Source of the DNA: RGDT01 sp964630925
GTDB taxonomy: Bacteria > Planctomycetota > Planctomycetia > Gemmatales > Gemmataceae
NCBI GenBank assembly: GCA_964630925.1
Contig: CAZVZK010000042.1
Coordinates: 7,669 to 71,668 of the forward strand
Reading direction: 5' to 3'
Length of the DNA: 64,000 bases
Below are positions 16,530 to 25,744 of the stretch, piece by piece (the first letter of the stretch is position 1; every line of letters starts with the position of its first letter). A model generated the notes under the pieces. That model had not been told where the DNA came from. It searched no databases and was given only the letters and a program-made list of their open reading frames with translations. The translations under genes were made by a program, and so were the position numbers.

Positions 16530-17038
16530 GTCGCGGCCGTGTGTCAGGGTGAGCGGGCTGCTGGGATTGTTCGCCCGAGGGACCGATCAGGCAATGGCGC
16601 CGGCGGGGAACGTGCGGCCGGCCGCTTGGCTGTTGGAGCCGCCTCGGCGGCTACAGGAAAGCCCACGGCAGGGCTTTGCGGGTCGTGGGATCCACCCCCC
16701 GGAGACTGCTCTTTTCCTCGCGGGCGATTCCGGGTTAAGATCCGCCCGGCGGTGAGGGAATGACCTCCCTCCTACTCACCTCTGAATCCACCCCTCGCCG
16801 CCATCGAGGCCAACGGGACCGGAACCCCGCGGGCCAGGCCAAGGAAGGCCGACACGAAGAGGTCTGGATGAACGACACCGCCGCGCGGGCCCTCACGGCC
16901 CGAGCCATCTCCGTGATTCTCCCCCCGACGACATCCGTCATCCGCCGCTCCCCCTGATTCCACCCCTCCGTTCTTCGTGCCCCCGCATGGCCGCGCGCCG
17001 TGCGGGACCATCATCCCATCCCCCGCACGGAACCGAAC
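16530..17038. other. intergenic region with small palindromes
   Basis: These 509 bp lie between divergent nnrD and the PseG-like gene. They contain two short hairpins: AGCCGCC-TC-GGCGGCT near 16635-16650 and AAAGCCC...GGGCTTT near 16660-16680. Similar GC-rich palindromes elsewhere in the window suggest repeat debris. I find no convincing gene here; the short frames are compositionally random. Confidence 0.5.
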
Positions 17039-18121
17039 ATGAACCGCGCTCCCGTCCTCTTCCGCGTTGACGGCACCTCCCTCTCGGGCCGTGAGAACTA
17101 CTACCGCTGCCTCGTCTTCGCCGCCGCCCTGCAGCGCCGCCGCCGCCCCGTCGCGTTCCTGTCGCAGCTCGAGCCGGCGACGTACCTCGCCGCCGCCCTG
17201 CGCCGCGGCGGCAACGAGTGGGTCAACGCCGAGCACCCCGCAGGCTCCCCGGAGGACCTGGAGCAGACCCTGCGCGAGATCCGCCGCGTCAGGCCGCAGG
17301 CCGTCGTCATCGACGCGCCCGAGGCAGGCGAGGCCTACCTCAAGGAGGTGCGCGCCGCCGGGGTCACCGTCATCTCGCTGGACCACCTCGCCGCCACCCA
17401 CTTCCCCTCGCACATGGTGGTCAACACGCTGCTGGGGCCGGGCCGCGAGAAGTACGACGTCGGCTGCGGCACCCAGCTCCTCGCCGGCCCGCGCTTCGCC
17501 GTCGTCCGCCCCGAGATCCGCCGCGTCCGCCCCATCCGCTCGCAGGAGCCGGCCCAGCCGTTCCGCGCCCTGGTGGCCCTGGGCGACGACGACCCCAATA
17601 ACCAGGCCGCCGACCTCGCCCGCCTGCTCCTCAACAGCCCGCGCGTGGGCCGCGTGGACGTGCTCATCCGCCCCTACCACCCCGAGGTGGAGGCGCTGAA
17701 GGCGCTGGCCGAGGCGAACAAGACGGTGCTGGACATCGCCACGGAGCCGTCGGAGTTCCCGCTGCGCATCTCGCGCAGCCACATGGCCGTGACCTCCGGC
17801 AGCTCGTGGGCGCTGGAGCTGGCGTGCGTCGGCGTGCCGCAGCTCGTGGTGGTGCAGAGCGAGGCCCACTGGCCGACCGCCCAGCGGCTGGAGGAGGAGG
17901 GAGCCGCGGTGTGCCTGGGCTGGCACTCCGACGTGTCCGCCGCCACGCTCCGCAACAGCGTGACGCAGCTCCTGAGCGACCCGCTCGAGCGTGTCGGCAT
18001 GGCGCGGTGTGGCCGCAAGCTGATCGACGGCCGCGGCCTGGACCGGCTGGTCACGTCGCTGGAGCTGATCATCCAGGCGAGCCCGCAGTCGGCGCAGCAG
18101 GCGTTCGCCGAGGCGGCGTGA
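17039..18121 (+). CDS. PseG/SpsG-like nucleotide-sugar hydrolase or glycosyltransferase family protein
   Basis: This 360-residue protein resembles PseG, the UDP-sugar hydrolase of pseudaminic acid synthesis, which has a GT-B fold. Matching features are the opening VLFRVDGTSLSGRENYYRCL, the middle block AGPRFAVVRPEIRRVR and the C-terminal donor-binding block VTSGSSWALELACVGVPQLVV followed by GAAVCLG. In PseG the first block contains a Gly-His whose His is catalytic; here that position reads GRENYYR, with no His. It may therefore use another substrate or have lost hydrolase activity. No other pse genes are nearby. Confidence 0.7.
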   Translation: MNRAPVLFRVDGTSLSGRENYYRCLVFAAALQRRRRPVAFLSQLEPATYLAAALRRGGNEWVNAEHPAGSPEDLEQTLREIRRVRPQAVVIDAPEAGEAYLKEVRAAGVTVISLDHLAATHFPSHMVVNTLLGPGREKYDVGCGTQLLAGPRFAVVRPEIRRVRPIRSQEPAQPFRALVALGDDDPNNQAADLARLLLNSPRVGRVDVLIRPYHPEVEALKALAEANKTVLDIATEPSEFPLRISRSHMAVTSGSSWALELACVGVPQLVVVQSEAHWPTAQRLEEEGAAVCLGWHSDVSAATLRNSVTQLLSDPLERVGMARCGRKLIDGRGLDRLVTSLELIIQASPQSAQQAFAEAA

Positions 18122-18245
18122 GCCTGGATCAGGCGAGCGGCTCTGGCTCACTCGATGCGCGTCAAGTCAACGAGGCGCTCACGCTGCGTGACTCGGGGCG
18201 CTGACGCAACCCCGCTCGCCCGAACAAGATCCGCTCACGCTCCAC

Positions 18246-19793
18246 TCACCGCGGCGGCTCTCGGAAGTCGGTGCGCGGCGGCACCCGGATGCCGTCGCCC
18301 GCCGGTGCCGCCGCCACGGGCGCGGGGGCGCCGTGCCCCTCCTCCTGCGCCGCCCGCAGCTTGTCGCGGCGCAGGTGGCCCACCAGCAGGATGACGGCCA
18401 CCGACACCATCGGGAACGCGCTCAGGATGAACAGGCCCGTCGCGTACATCTTCTTCGACGCCGCCGCCCCGAACACCGTCGGCCCCACGAACCCGCCCAG
18501 GTTGCCGATCATGTTGATGAACCCGATGGCCGCCGCCGCCGAGGCCGCACCCATGAAGATGGTCGGCAACGGCCAGAACGCCGGCAGGTGCGCGTACATG
18601 CTCCCGCCGACGACCACCGTCAGGATGACCGCCGCCAGCGCCCCCTGCCCCATCGCCACCGCGGCGGCGGTCAACACCAGCCCCACGGCGAGGCCCGTCA
18701 GCGGAACCACCGTGTGCCAGATGCGCTCGCCCGTCTTGTCCGAGTGCCACCCGTTGAGGAGCATCCCCACCAGCCCGAACAGGTACGGCAGGCCGGCGAC
18801 GTACCCGGACCACTCCGCCGGCAGCCCCGACTGCGATTTGATCAGCGTCGGCATGAACGTCGAGAGGCCGTAGCTCGCCACGTTCATGCAGAAGTAGTAC
18901 AGGGTCATCAGCAGCACCACGCCCGTCTGCCCGCCCCAGCCGTGGCCGTGCCCCGACTTCGCCGCCTGGTCGCGGGCCAATTCGCCCACCAGCCACGCCT
19001 TCTCGTCCGGCGGCAGCCACGTCGCCTTCTCCGGCCTGTCCGGCAGGAACCACATCGTCACCACCCCCGCCACGATGGGCACCGCCCCCTGGAGGATGTA
19101 GACCCAGCGCCACCCCGGCAGGTCCATCCAGTGGATGTTGTTCAGCATGTACTCCGACAGCGGCGTCCCCAGCAGCAGCGAGACCGGGATGGCCGACATG
19201 AAGGCGGCGATGGCCCGTGAGCGGTCGCGCGGGCGGAACCAGATCGACAGGTACATGATGACGGCGGGGAAGAACCCGCCCTCGAACAGCCCGAGCATGA
19301 AGCGCAGGAAGTAGAACTGCGCCACGACGCGGCTGTCCGGCTGCACCACCGTGGCCGGGTCCACCCCCTCCGGCACGTCGGCCCGGTACGGGAAGAGGAA
19401 GTTGAGCGGCCAGTGTTCGACCCCCGGCAGCCAGGCCATCCACCCGGAAAACCACTGCAGGCCGATGAAGCCGATCAGCGTGCAGGACAGCCCCCACAGG
19501 ACGAGGATGCGCACGAACACCCACCGCGCCCCGTAGGTCAGGACCCCCTGCGTGCTGGGGATCTCCAGGATCCAGTAGCCCCAGAAGAACAGCCCCGTGC
19601 CGAACCCGGCGATGAACGGCGTGAAGCCGACCCCGCCTTTCTCCACCGGCCTGTTCATCCCCTCCATCGCCACCGATACGTTGGCGCGGTCGAGGTACGC
19701 CAGGATGTACAGGAAGAAAAGGTACGGGATCAGGTACAGCAGCACGCGGCGGCGGGTTCGCTCGGGGAGGCCGGCGTCGATCGGTTCGGCCAT
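18246..19793 (-). CDS. major facilitator superfamily transporter
   Basis: This 515-residue, twelve-helix MFS carrier has the conserved start YLIPYLFFLYILAYLDRANV and the loop RPRDRSRAIAAFMSAIPVS. These are typical of the anion:cation symporter subgroup, which imports organic acids such as tartrate, galactonate or glucarate. There is an enlarged periplasmic loop between the early helices (residues about 115-150). ATG 19793 is preferred; the extra frame upstream runs into the MITE-like repeat. No catabolic genes adjoin, so the substrate cannot be named. Confidence 0.85.
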   Translation of the reverse strand: MAEPIDAGLPERTRRRVLLYLIPYLFFLYILAYLDRANVSVAMEGMNRPVEKGGVGFTPFIAGFGTGLFFWGYWILEIPSTQGVLTYGARWVFVRILVLWGLSCTLIGFIGLQWFSGWMAWLPGVEHWPLNFLFPYRADVPEGVDPATVVQPDSRVVAQFYFLRFMLGLFEGGFFPAVIMYLSIWFRPRDRSRAIAAFMSAIPVSLLLGTPLSEYMLNNIHWMDLPGWRWVYILQGAVPIVAGVVTMWFLPDRPEKATWLPPDEKAWLVGELARDQAAKSGHGHGWGGQTGVVLLMTLYYFCMNVASYGLSTFMPTLIKSQSGLPAEWSGYVAGLPYLFGLVGMLLNGWHSDKTGERIWHTVVPLTGLAVGLVLTAAAVAMGQGALAAVILTVVVGGSMYAHLPAFWPLPTIFMGAASAAAAIGFINMIGNLGGFVGPTVFGAAASKKMYATGLFILSAFPMVSVAVILLVGHLRRDKLRAAQEEGHGAPAPVAAAPAGDGIRVPPRTDFREPPR

Positions 19794-19852
19794 GGAGAGG
19801 GGCCTCTTCGCGGGGGTGGGGGTAGGGGTAACCGTTCGCGCGACTTCTGGAA

Positions 19853-20023
19853 CTAGACAAAATGAGACGGCGCGGGCGGGCACGGCACGGATGCCTGCGG
19901 CCGGACCACCGGCCATGAAACGCAAATTCCCAGCGGGATTTGCATTTCAGGGGGGTGTGAGGGGGGGTGCAATGCAATGCAATTTGCCGACCCCGGCCAC
20001 CACGAACGTCTCATTCCGTCCTA
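19853..20023 (-). mobile_element. MITE-like element, copy 2 (inverted relative to copy 1)
   Basis: This is a 171-bp copy of the element at 1085-1257, in opposite orientation. Its ends are CTAGACAAAATGAGACG on this strand and a partner ending CGTCTCATTCCGTCCTA. Interior blocks shared with copy 1 include the tandem TGCATTGCAT, C-tracts and GTGCCGTG. Similarity extends beyond one end to about 19828. It sits 60 bp upstream of the MFS gene start, so it may carry or alter that promoter. The rest of the 19794-20181 gap holds nothing I can identify. Confidence 0.75.
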
Positions 20024-20181
20024 TGCACATCCCCGGTTACGAGTAGGATACCGTAGCGGCGGACGGCGCGGGGGGCGAGGGCGCATGCCGTGATTGGCCT
20101 AGGAGCCGGGACGCCCGGCCGGGTAATCTGACCAGGCCGCCTCAGGGACGAGGGGCGTTCACCGACGCGGAGGACGGACGA

Positions 20182-20859
20182 ATGGAGCTGATCCAGTGGG
20201 GCCTGCAACTGCTCCGCGACCTCGACCCGATGCTGACGAAGCTCGCCACCGAGAACATCGTGCTGTTCTACGGCGTGCTGTTCGCCATCATCTTCGCCGA
20301 GACCGGCCTCGTCGTCACCCCGTTCCTCCCGGGCGACTCGCTGCTGTTCATCGTCGGCTACGTCGCCTTCAAGGCCAGCGCCGCCATCTCCCTGCCGCTC
20401 CTCCTCACGCTGCTCATCGTGGCGGCGGTGCTGGGCGACGCCGTCAACTACTCCATCGGCGCCTGGCTCGGTCCGAAGGTCTTCCAGTACGAGAAGTCCT
20501 GGCTGTTCAACAAGTCGCACCTGCTCAGGGCCCAGTCCTTCTACGAGCGGTACGGCGCCAAGACCATCATCCTGGCGCGCTTCATCCCCATCGTGCGGAC
20601 CTTCGCCCCGTTCGTCGCCGGCGTCGGCAAGATGAATTACCCGAAGTTCGCCCTCTACAACGTGGCCGGCGGCGTCGCCTGGGTGCTGATCTGCGTCTTC
20701 GCGGGCTACTTCTTCGGCGGGCTGCCGTGGGTCAAGAACAACTTCGAGATGGTCATCATCGCCATCGTGTTGATCTCGGTGCTGCCGATGGCCGTCGAAT
20801 TCTTCCTGGAGATGCGCCGCCCAAAGCCCCAGGCGGAGGCGGCGAGGCAGGCCGCATGA
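20182..20859 (+). CDS. DedA family membrane protein
   Basis: This 225-residue DedA/SNARE-associated-type protein has the signature FAETGLVVTPFLPGDSLLF with its acidic residue. The second family signature is ERYGAKTIILARFIPIVRTF, whose Arg and Pro are conserved, followed by APFVAGVGKMNYPKF. Several DedA proteins are now linked to transbilayer transport of undecaprenyl phosphate or phosphatidylethanolamine in the inner membrane. ATG 20182 has GGAGG 8 bp upstream. It is convergent with the kinase gene, 25 bp apart. Confidence 0.92.
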   Translation: MELIQWGLQLLRDLDPMLTKLATENIVLFYGVLFAIIFAETGLVVTPFLPGDSLLFIVGYVAFKASAAISLPLLLTLLIVAAVLGDAVNYSIGAWLGPKVFQYEKSWLFNKSHLLRAQSFYERYGAKTIILARFIPIVRTFAPFVAGVGKMNYPKFALYNVAGGVAWVLICVFAGYFFGGLPWVKNNFEMVIIAIVLISVLPMAVEFFLEMRRPKPQAEAARQAA

Positions 20860-20884
20860 CCCCGTGACGCCGGCAGCCCCTCGT

Positions 20885-23800
20885 CTAGCGGACGCCGCGG
20901 CCGTCCCGCGGCGTCGCGTCCCAGGTCTGGCCCCACGCCGTCAGGCCGCTGTCCCCCGCCGCGTGCAGCCTGTGGCCGTCGGCGCTGAACTCCAGCAGGT
21001 AGGAGCGGAACGACTGTCCGGCCGTGCGCATGGTCAGCAGCTCGGCCCCCGTCTCGGCGTCCCACAGCTTGACGACGCCGGCCGGCGGGCTGACCGTCTG
21101 GGCCGCCGTGGCGATCCGCCTGCCGTCCGGGCTGAACGCCGCCCCGCCGACCTGGCCGGCGTTCCCCTTCAGCCGCAGCCTCACCTTCCCCGCCGCCAGG
21201 TCCCAGACGGCCACCTCGCCGCCCCGCATCGAGGTGGCCAGTGCCCGCCCGTCCCGGCTGAACGCCATCGCCCCGCTCACCACCCCTTCCTTCACATGCA
21301 GCACCTCGGCCCCCGTGTCGGCCTCCCAAACCTTCGTCTCCATTGCCGCGCCGGCGGCCCACTTTCCGCCCCTCTTCCCGGCGGGGGAGATGCGGGCGGC
21401 CACGCGGCGGCCGTCCGGGCTGAACCGCAGGTCGACGGGCCGGCCCTTGAGGACGGTCAGCCTCTTGTTGGCGTCCACGTCCCAGACCTCCGTCCCGTCG
21501 TCGCCGCGTAGCAGCAGTCGGCGGCCGTCGTCGCTGACCTCCGGAGCTAACAGCGGGTACGGGCCGGAGTAGACCTCGACGCCCCGCGACAGGTCGAACA
21601 CCTTGAGGCCGCCGAATGTCGTGACGGCGATCCGCCGGCCGTCGCCGCTGAAGATCGGGCCACGCGGTGGGGCCGCCGGCTCCTTCAGCGACACCACCAC
21701 CTTGCCGGTGCCGGTCTCCCAGACGAAGATGGCGCCGTTCCGCCCGCCCGAGGCGGCGTATTTGCCGTCATTGCTGACGCGGATGAACGACAGGGCGCCC
21801 TCGTGCCGCTTGAACGACAGCAGCTCCTGGTCGGAGGAGTCGCGGACGCTGATGGCCGACCCGCCCGCCAGGGAGAACACGCAGCGGCGGCCGCCGTCGA
21901 GGCTCCAGGCGGAGCCCCTCCGCTCGCGGAAGTCGCTGCGGGCCGGGGCAGCCGTGGCATCCCAGACGCGCATCTCGCCACTCATGTCGATGGCCAATAC
22001 CCGCCTGCCGTCGGGGGAGAAGGAGGCGGCGACGGCGGGGGGGATCATGCCCTTCCACTCCTGGAGCTGCTCGCCCGTCGCCGCGTCGAAGGCTGCCCCC
22101 ACCGGGTTGCGCTCGCCGGACCACAGCGCGAGACGCTTGCCGTCCGGCGAGAAGGCCAGGTAGGAGGCGTTCCGCGTCGGGCGGAATGTGCAGAGAGGCC
22201 TGGCCTCGCGATCCCAGACGGCGGCCAGATAGGCCGGCACGCCGGAGGGTCGGGCCGAGCGGGACTGGAAGACGGCGATCCGCGAGCCGTCGAGGCTGAA
22301 CAGCACCTTCGTGTTGTCCTGGGCGGACGGGCCGTCGTCGGCGGGGCCGTCGTTGGCGGGCCAGGGGCCGCGATGGAGAAGCTTGTTCGTGGCGGCGTCG
22401 CAGACCTGTAGCTCGTAGGCCAGCCGGCCTCCCTTGGCGAAGCCGAGCTTGGCGATGCGCGTGCCGTCGGGGCTGAGGGCCGCCGCCCCCGTCGGGCCCT
22501 GGTGCTCGACGGGCGGGGCGGCGGGGGCGGACAGGTCGCGGATGAGGAGGCCGGGCACCTCGGGGTCCTTGATGCCGGCGGAGATGGAGTAGGCCAGCCA
22601 GCGGCCGTCGTGGCTCAGCATGGGGCCGAGGTCGGTGGAGGTGGCCCTGAAGCCGCGGCGGGCCGGCGGTGGGGTCTCGAAAGAGGCGGCCTCCTTGCGG
22701 GTGTCGATGTCCCAGACGGCGAGTTTGCCCTTGCCGGCGATGGGGATGGAGACGGCGACCCGTTTGCCGTCGCCGCTGAGGGCGATCCGCGGTTGGCCGG
22801 CCGCGTCGATGGGGAAGGACAACAGCTCCTTGCCGTCGGCCGCGTCCCACACGCGGACGGTGAGGGCGGTGATCTTCTCGGGGTCGCGGGGCACGAAGGC
22901 GGCGCAGCGGCGCCCGTCGGCGCTGAAGGCGACGAAGTCCCCCGAGAAGGTGTTACGGGGGGACTTGCCGAAATCGAGCTGGATCGTGTGCAGGTGGGCG
23001 TTGGACAGGCGGTCCCAGTAACGCCACTCGAAGCCGCGCAGGTCCTTCTCGCCGGGGCCAGGCCGCGTGGCGTCGAGCAGCTCGGCGACCCGAGCCATGT
23101 TGCTCGACTCCCAGGCGTTCTGGAGGAGGCCGAGGTTCGAGACGTAAAGGGTGCGGCGCAGCTCCTCGCGGGCGGCCACGGCGTCGTTGCGCTCCTTCTG
23201 GGCGGAGTTCCGCTCCCTCTGGGCGGCCTCGCGCTCGGCCTCCTCCGCCTTGCGGGCCTTCTCCTTGTCGTCGCGGCCGAGCAGGGCGGCGGCCTCCGCG
23301 TGGGCGGCCCGTGCGGCCTCTCGCCAGGCCTGCATCATGCCGAACGCCGTCCCGGCCAGGCCCAGGCACAGGATGCCCAGCATGGCGGCGGCAACGAGGG
23401 CCGCCGTCCGGTGCTTGCCGACGAACTTCTTGACGCGGTAGCCGAGCGACGGCGGGCAGGCCTCGACCGGCTCGTCGGCCAGGTGGCGCTGGATGTCCTT
23501 GGCCAACCCGGACGCGGTCTCGTAGCGGCGCGAGCGGTCCTTCTCCAGCGCCTTCATCACGATCCAGTCGAGGTCGCCCTTCACGAACGCCGACAGGCCG
23601 GCCGGCTCGGTCCCGCGCCTGCCGGAGACCCTCGCCAGCTCGTCGCCGAGGGTACTGAGGCGCGTGCTGGGCCTGGGCGGATCCTCCTCCTTGATGATGC
23701 GGCGGATCTCGTCGAAGGCGGCCCTCTGGAACCGCGCCCGGTCGAACGGGGTGGTGCCGGTGAGCAGCTCGTAGAGGAGGACGCCGAGGGAGTACACGTC

Positions 23801-24589
23801 CGAGCGTGTGTCCACGTCGAGTGCGTTGACCTCCGCCTGCTCGGGGCTCATGTACAGGGGAGTGCCGATCATCTGCGCGAAGCGCGTGTAGATGGTCTTC
23901 TCGGTGAGGCTCTGGCCGACCGCCTTGGCGATGCCGAAGTCGATCACCTTCACCACCGGGACGCCGTCGTGGGGCGCCACGAGGATGTTGCTCGGCTTGA
24001 GGTCCCGGTGGATGACGCCCTTGGCGTGGGCGTGCTGCACGGCCTGGCAGACGGACAGGAAGAGCTGCAGGCGCTCGCGGGCGGGGAGGCGCTGGAGGTC
24101 GCAGTATTCCGTGATGGGCACGCCCTTCACCAGCTCCATCACGAAGTAGGGGCGGCCCGTGTCGGTCGTGCCGCCGTCGAAGACGCGCGCGATGTTGGGG
24201 TGGTCCATGAGGGCGAGGGCCTGACGCTCGGCCTCGAAACGGGCGACCACTTCGCGCGTGTCCATCCCCGGCTTGATGACCTTCAGCGCCACCCTGCGGC
24301 GGACGGGCTGCGTCTGCTCGGCGACGAACACCCGGCCGAAGCCGCCCTCGCCGATCTGCTCCATCAGCCTGTACGGGCCGATGACGGTGCCGGGCCGCTC
24401 GGCGATGGGCTCGTAGCCGTCGGTCGGCTCCGGGCGATCGGCGAGGATGCCGCCGGTGGCATCGTGGGCGCGCAGGAGCGATTCCACCTCGGCACGCAGG
24501 GCGGGGTCGGGACAGGCGCCGTCGAGGTAGGCCGCCCGCTCGGCGGGGGGCAGTTTGACGGCGGCGTTGAAGAGGTCGTTCTCGGACAC
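20885..24589 (-). CDS. Ser/Thr protein kinase with C-terminal WD40 propeller
   Basis: This 1,234-residue receptor-type kinase has a complete PknB-like kinase domain at about residues 70-360. It shows the glycine loop IGEGGFGRVFVA, Lys in VALKVIKPG, VIHRDLKPSN, VIDFGIAKA and the APE-like YMSPEQAEV. One membrane helix (ALVAAAMLGILCLGLAGTAF) and an Ala/Glu/Arg coiled coil follow. The last ~700 residues form many WD40-type blades (FSPDGRR... repeats), outside the membrane if topology is standard. This architecture is characteristic of planctomycetes. The neighbouring ECF sigma gene ends 69 bp upstream on the same strand; in such pairs the kinase is thought to modulate the sigma factor. Confidence 0.93.
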   Translation of the reverse strand: MSENDLFNAAVKLPPAERAAYLDGACPDPALRAEVESLLRAHDATGGILADRPEPTDGYEPIAERPGTVIGPYRLMEQIGEGGFGRVFVAEQTQPVRRRVALKVIKPGMDTREVVARFEAERQALALMDHPNIARVFDGGTTDTGRPYFVMELVKGVPITEYCDLQRLPARERLQLFLSVCQAVQHAHAKGVIHRDLKPSNILVAPHDGVPVVKVIDFGIAKAVGQSLTEKTIYTRFAQMIGTPLYMSPEQAEVNALDVDTRSDVYSLGVLLYELLTGTTPFDRARFQRAAFDEIRRIIKEEDPPRPSTRLSTLGDELARVSGRRGTEPAGLSAFVKGDLDWIVMKALEKDRSRRYETASGLAKDIQRHLADEPVEACPPSLGYRVKKFVGKHRTAALVAAAMLGILCLGLAGTAFGMMQAWREAARAAHAEAAALLGRDDKEKARKAEEAEREAAQRERNSAQKERNDAVAAREELRRTLYVSNLGLLQNAWESSNMARVAELLDATRPGPGEKDLRGFEWRYWDRLSNAHLHTIQLDFGKSPRNTFSGDFVAFSADGRRCAAFVPRDPEKITALTVRVWDAADGKELLSFPIDAAGQPRIALSGDGKRVAVSIPIAGKGKLAVWDIDTRKEAASFETPPPARRGFRATSTDLGPMLSHDGRWLAYSISAGIKDPEVPGLLIRDLSAPAAPPVEHQGPTGAAALSPDGTRIAKLGFAKGGRLAYELQVCDAATNKLLHRGPWPANDGPADDGPSAQDNTKVLFSLDGSRIAVFQSRSARPSGVPAYLAAVWDREARPLCTFRPTRNASYLAFSPDGKRLALWSGERNPVGAAFDAATGEQLQEWKGMIPPAVAASFSPDGRRVLAIDMSGEMRVWDATAAPARSDFRERRGSAWSLDGGRRCVFSLAGGSAISVRDSSDQELLSFKRHEGALSFIRVSNDGKYAASGGRNGAIFVWETGTGKVVVSLKEPAAPPRGPIFSGDGRRIAVTTFGGLKVFDLSRGVEVYSGPYPLLAPEVSDDGRRLLLRGDDGTEVWDVDANKRLTVLKGRPVDLRFSPDGRRVAARISPAGKRGGKWAAGAAMETKVWEADTGAEVLHVKEGVVSGAMAFSRDGRALATSMRGGEVAVWDLAAGKVRLRLKGNAGQVGGAAFSPDGRRIATAAQTVSPPAGVVKLWDAETGAELLTMRTAGQSFRSYLLEFSADGHRLHAAGDSGLTAWGQTWDATPRDGRGVR

Positions 24590-24658
24590 GGGTCGCTCTC
24601 CGTCAGGGTGGGCTCTCCTTCCATGCGAGAACGGCGCGAATACCCCCGGCCGGAATTC

Positions 24659-25228
24659 TCACCCCCCGGGATTCCGCCCCTCGGCACGGAGCCACCGGCG
24701 GCGCAGCCACGCCCTGGCGTAGGCCCAATCCTCCTCCGCCGTCGCGTGGGACACGCCGAGGACCTCCGCCGCCTCCGCCATCGTGCAGCCGAGGAAGTAA
24801 CGCAGCTTGACCAGCTCGGCCTTCCGCGGCGCCTGCTCGGCGAGACTGTCCAGCGCCTCATGCACGGCCAGGACTTCGAGCGGGTCCTGGGCGTCGGGCG
24901 CGGGCAGGTCATCGGCGTCGTGACGCGCCAGGCCGCCGCCGCGTTTGGCGGCGCCCTTGCCTCGCGCCCTCTCGACGAGGATTCGGCGCATGGCCTCGGC
25001 GGCGGCGGCGAAGAAGTGGCCGCGGCCGTCGAACGACTGCCCGCCGACCAGACGCAGGTACGCCTCGTGGACGAGGGCGGTGGGCTGCAGCGTCTGCCCG
25101 GCCCTCTCCTGCGCCAACTTCGCGGCGGCGAGGCGGCGCAATTCGTCGTAGACGAGCGGCAGCAGCCGCTCGGCGGCCCCGGCCTCGCCCCGGCCGGCGG
25201 CGCTCAGGATGCGCGACACGTCATTCAT
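24659..25228 (-). CDS. ECF-type RNA polymerase sigma factor
   Basis: This 189-residue sigma factor has the region-2 block LLPLVYDELRRLAAAKLAQE and TLQPTALVHEAYLRLVGG, then region 4 with a helix-turn-helix (AELVKLRYFLGCTMAEAAEVL...). This subtype is the one commonly paired with planctomycete Ser/Thr kinases and lacks a classical anti-sigma gene. ATG 25228 was chosen because MNDVSRILSAAGRGE is a typical start; the longer frame to 25420 overlaps another gene remnant. It precedes the kinase-WD40 gene and is probably cotranscribed with it. Confidence 0.9.
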   Translation of the reverse strand: MNDVSRILSAAGRGEAGAAERLLPLVYDELRRLAAAKLAQERAGQTLQPTALVHEAYLRLVGGQSFDGRGHFFAAAAEAMRRILVERARGKGAAKRGGGLARHDADDLPAPDAQDPLEVLAVHEALDSLAEQAPRKAELVKLRYFLGCTMAEAAEVLGVSHATAEEDWAYARAWLRRRWLRAEGRNPGG

Positions 25229-25298
25229 CGGTGCCCCCGCGTCAGCCGACGCTCTGAACGGCATCGATGAGTATAGCGGCCCCTGAGGCGCGAGGCCG

Positions 25299-25630
25299 TC
25301 ACCCGCCCAACACCACCGCGACGCCGGTGCCCTCGAACCCCCTCCGTGGCCCGAGGCAGAACGTCTCGAAGACCTGGTCGTCCACGTCGAGGGTGCTGCC
25401 ATGCCCCTCGGCGTCCCCAAGCACCGTCCCGATCAGGTCCACACTCACCCGCTCGCGGGCCACGCGGTCCGTGTGGCCCTCTCGTCGGCCTCGAAGTGCA
25501 CGGCACGGCCCGGGCCGTGCCGGAACCTCAGGCAGCGGTTCAGCCCCTCGTCGTCGCCCGAGAGGCCGCACCCCAGCTCGCCCTGACCCAGGTACGCACC
25601 GGCCCCGAGCGCGGTGAACGTCTCTCGCAC
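25299..25630 (-). pseudogene. small hypothetical gene with a frameshift
   Basis: Two overlapping frames together give one coherent small protein. The first starts at GTG 25630 with AGGAGG 8 bp upstream and reads FTALGAGAYLGQGELGCG and AVHFEADERATRTAW. The second picks up at about 25445-25490 with RVARERVSVDLIGTVLGDAE and ends FEGTGVAVVLGG at 25299. A single-base indel near 25470 would join them. The fold or function is unknown. Either the gene is decaying or the sequence has one error here. Confidence 0.55.
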
Positions 25631-25744
25631 CCGGCCATCCTCCTCACGCCGGCCGATCCGCCATGTGGGATGATTGTAGGCCGGGTTGAGCGAGGCGCCG
25701 GCCGGGCGAAACCCGATGACGGGCGTGGCGCCCGTCACAGCCCA

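Noticed and set aside
16735..16941. 68-codon minus-strand frame in the nnrD-PseG gap
   Set aside because: Low complexity, no ribosome-binding site and no similarity to any family that I know.
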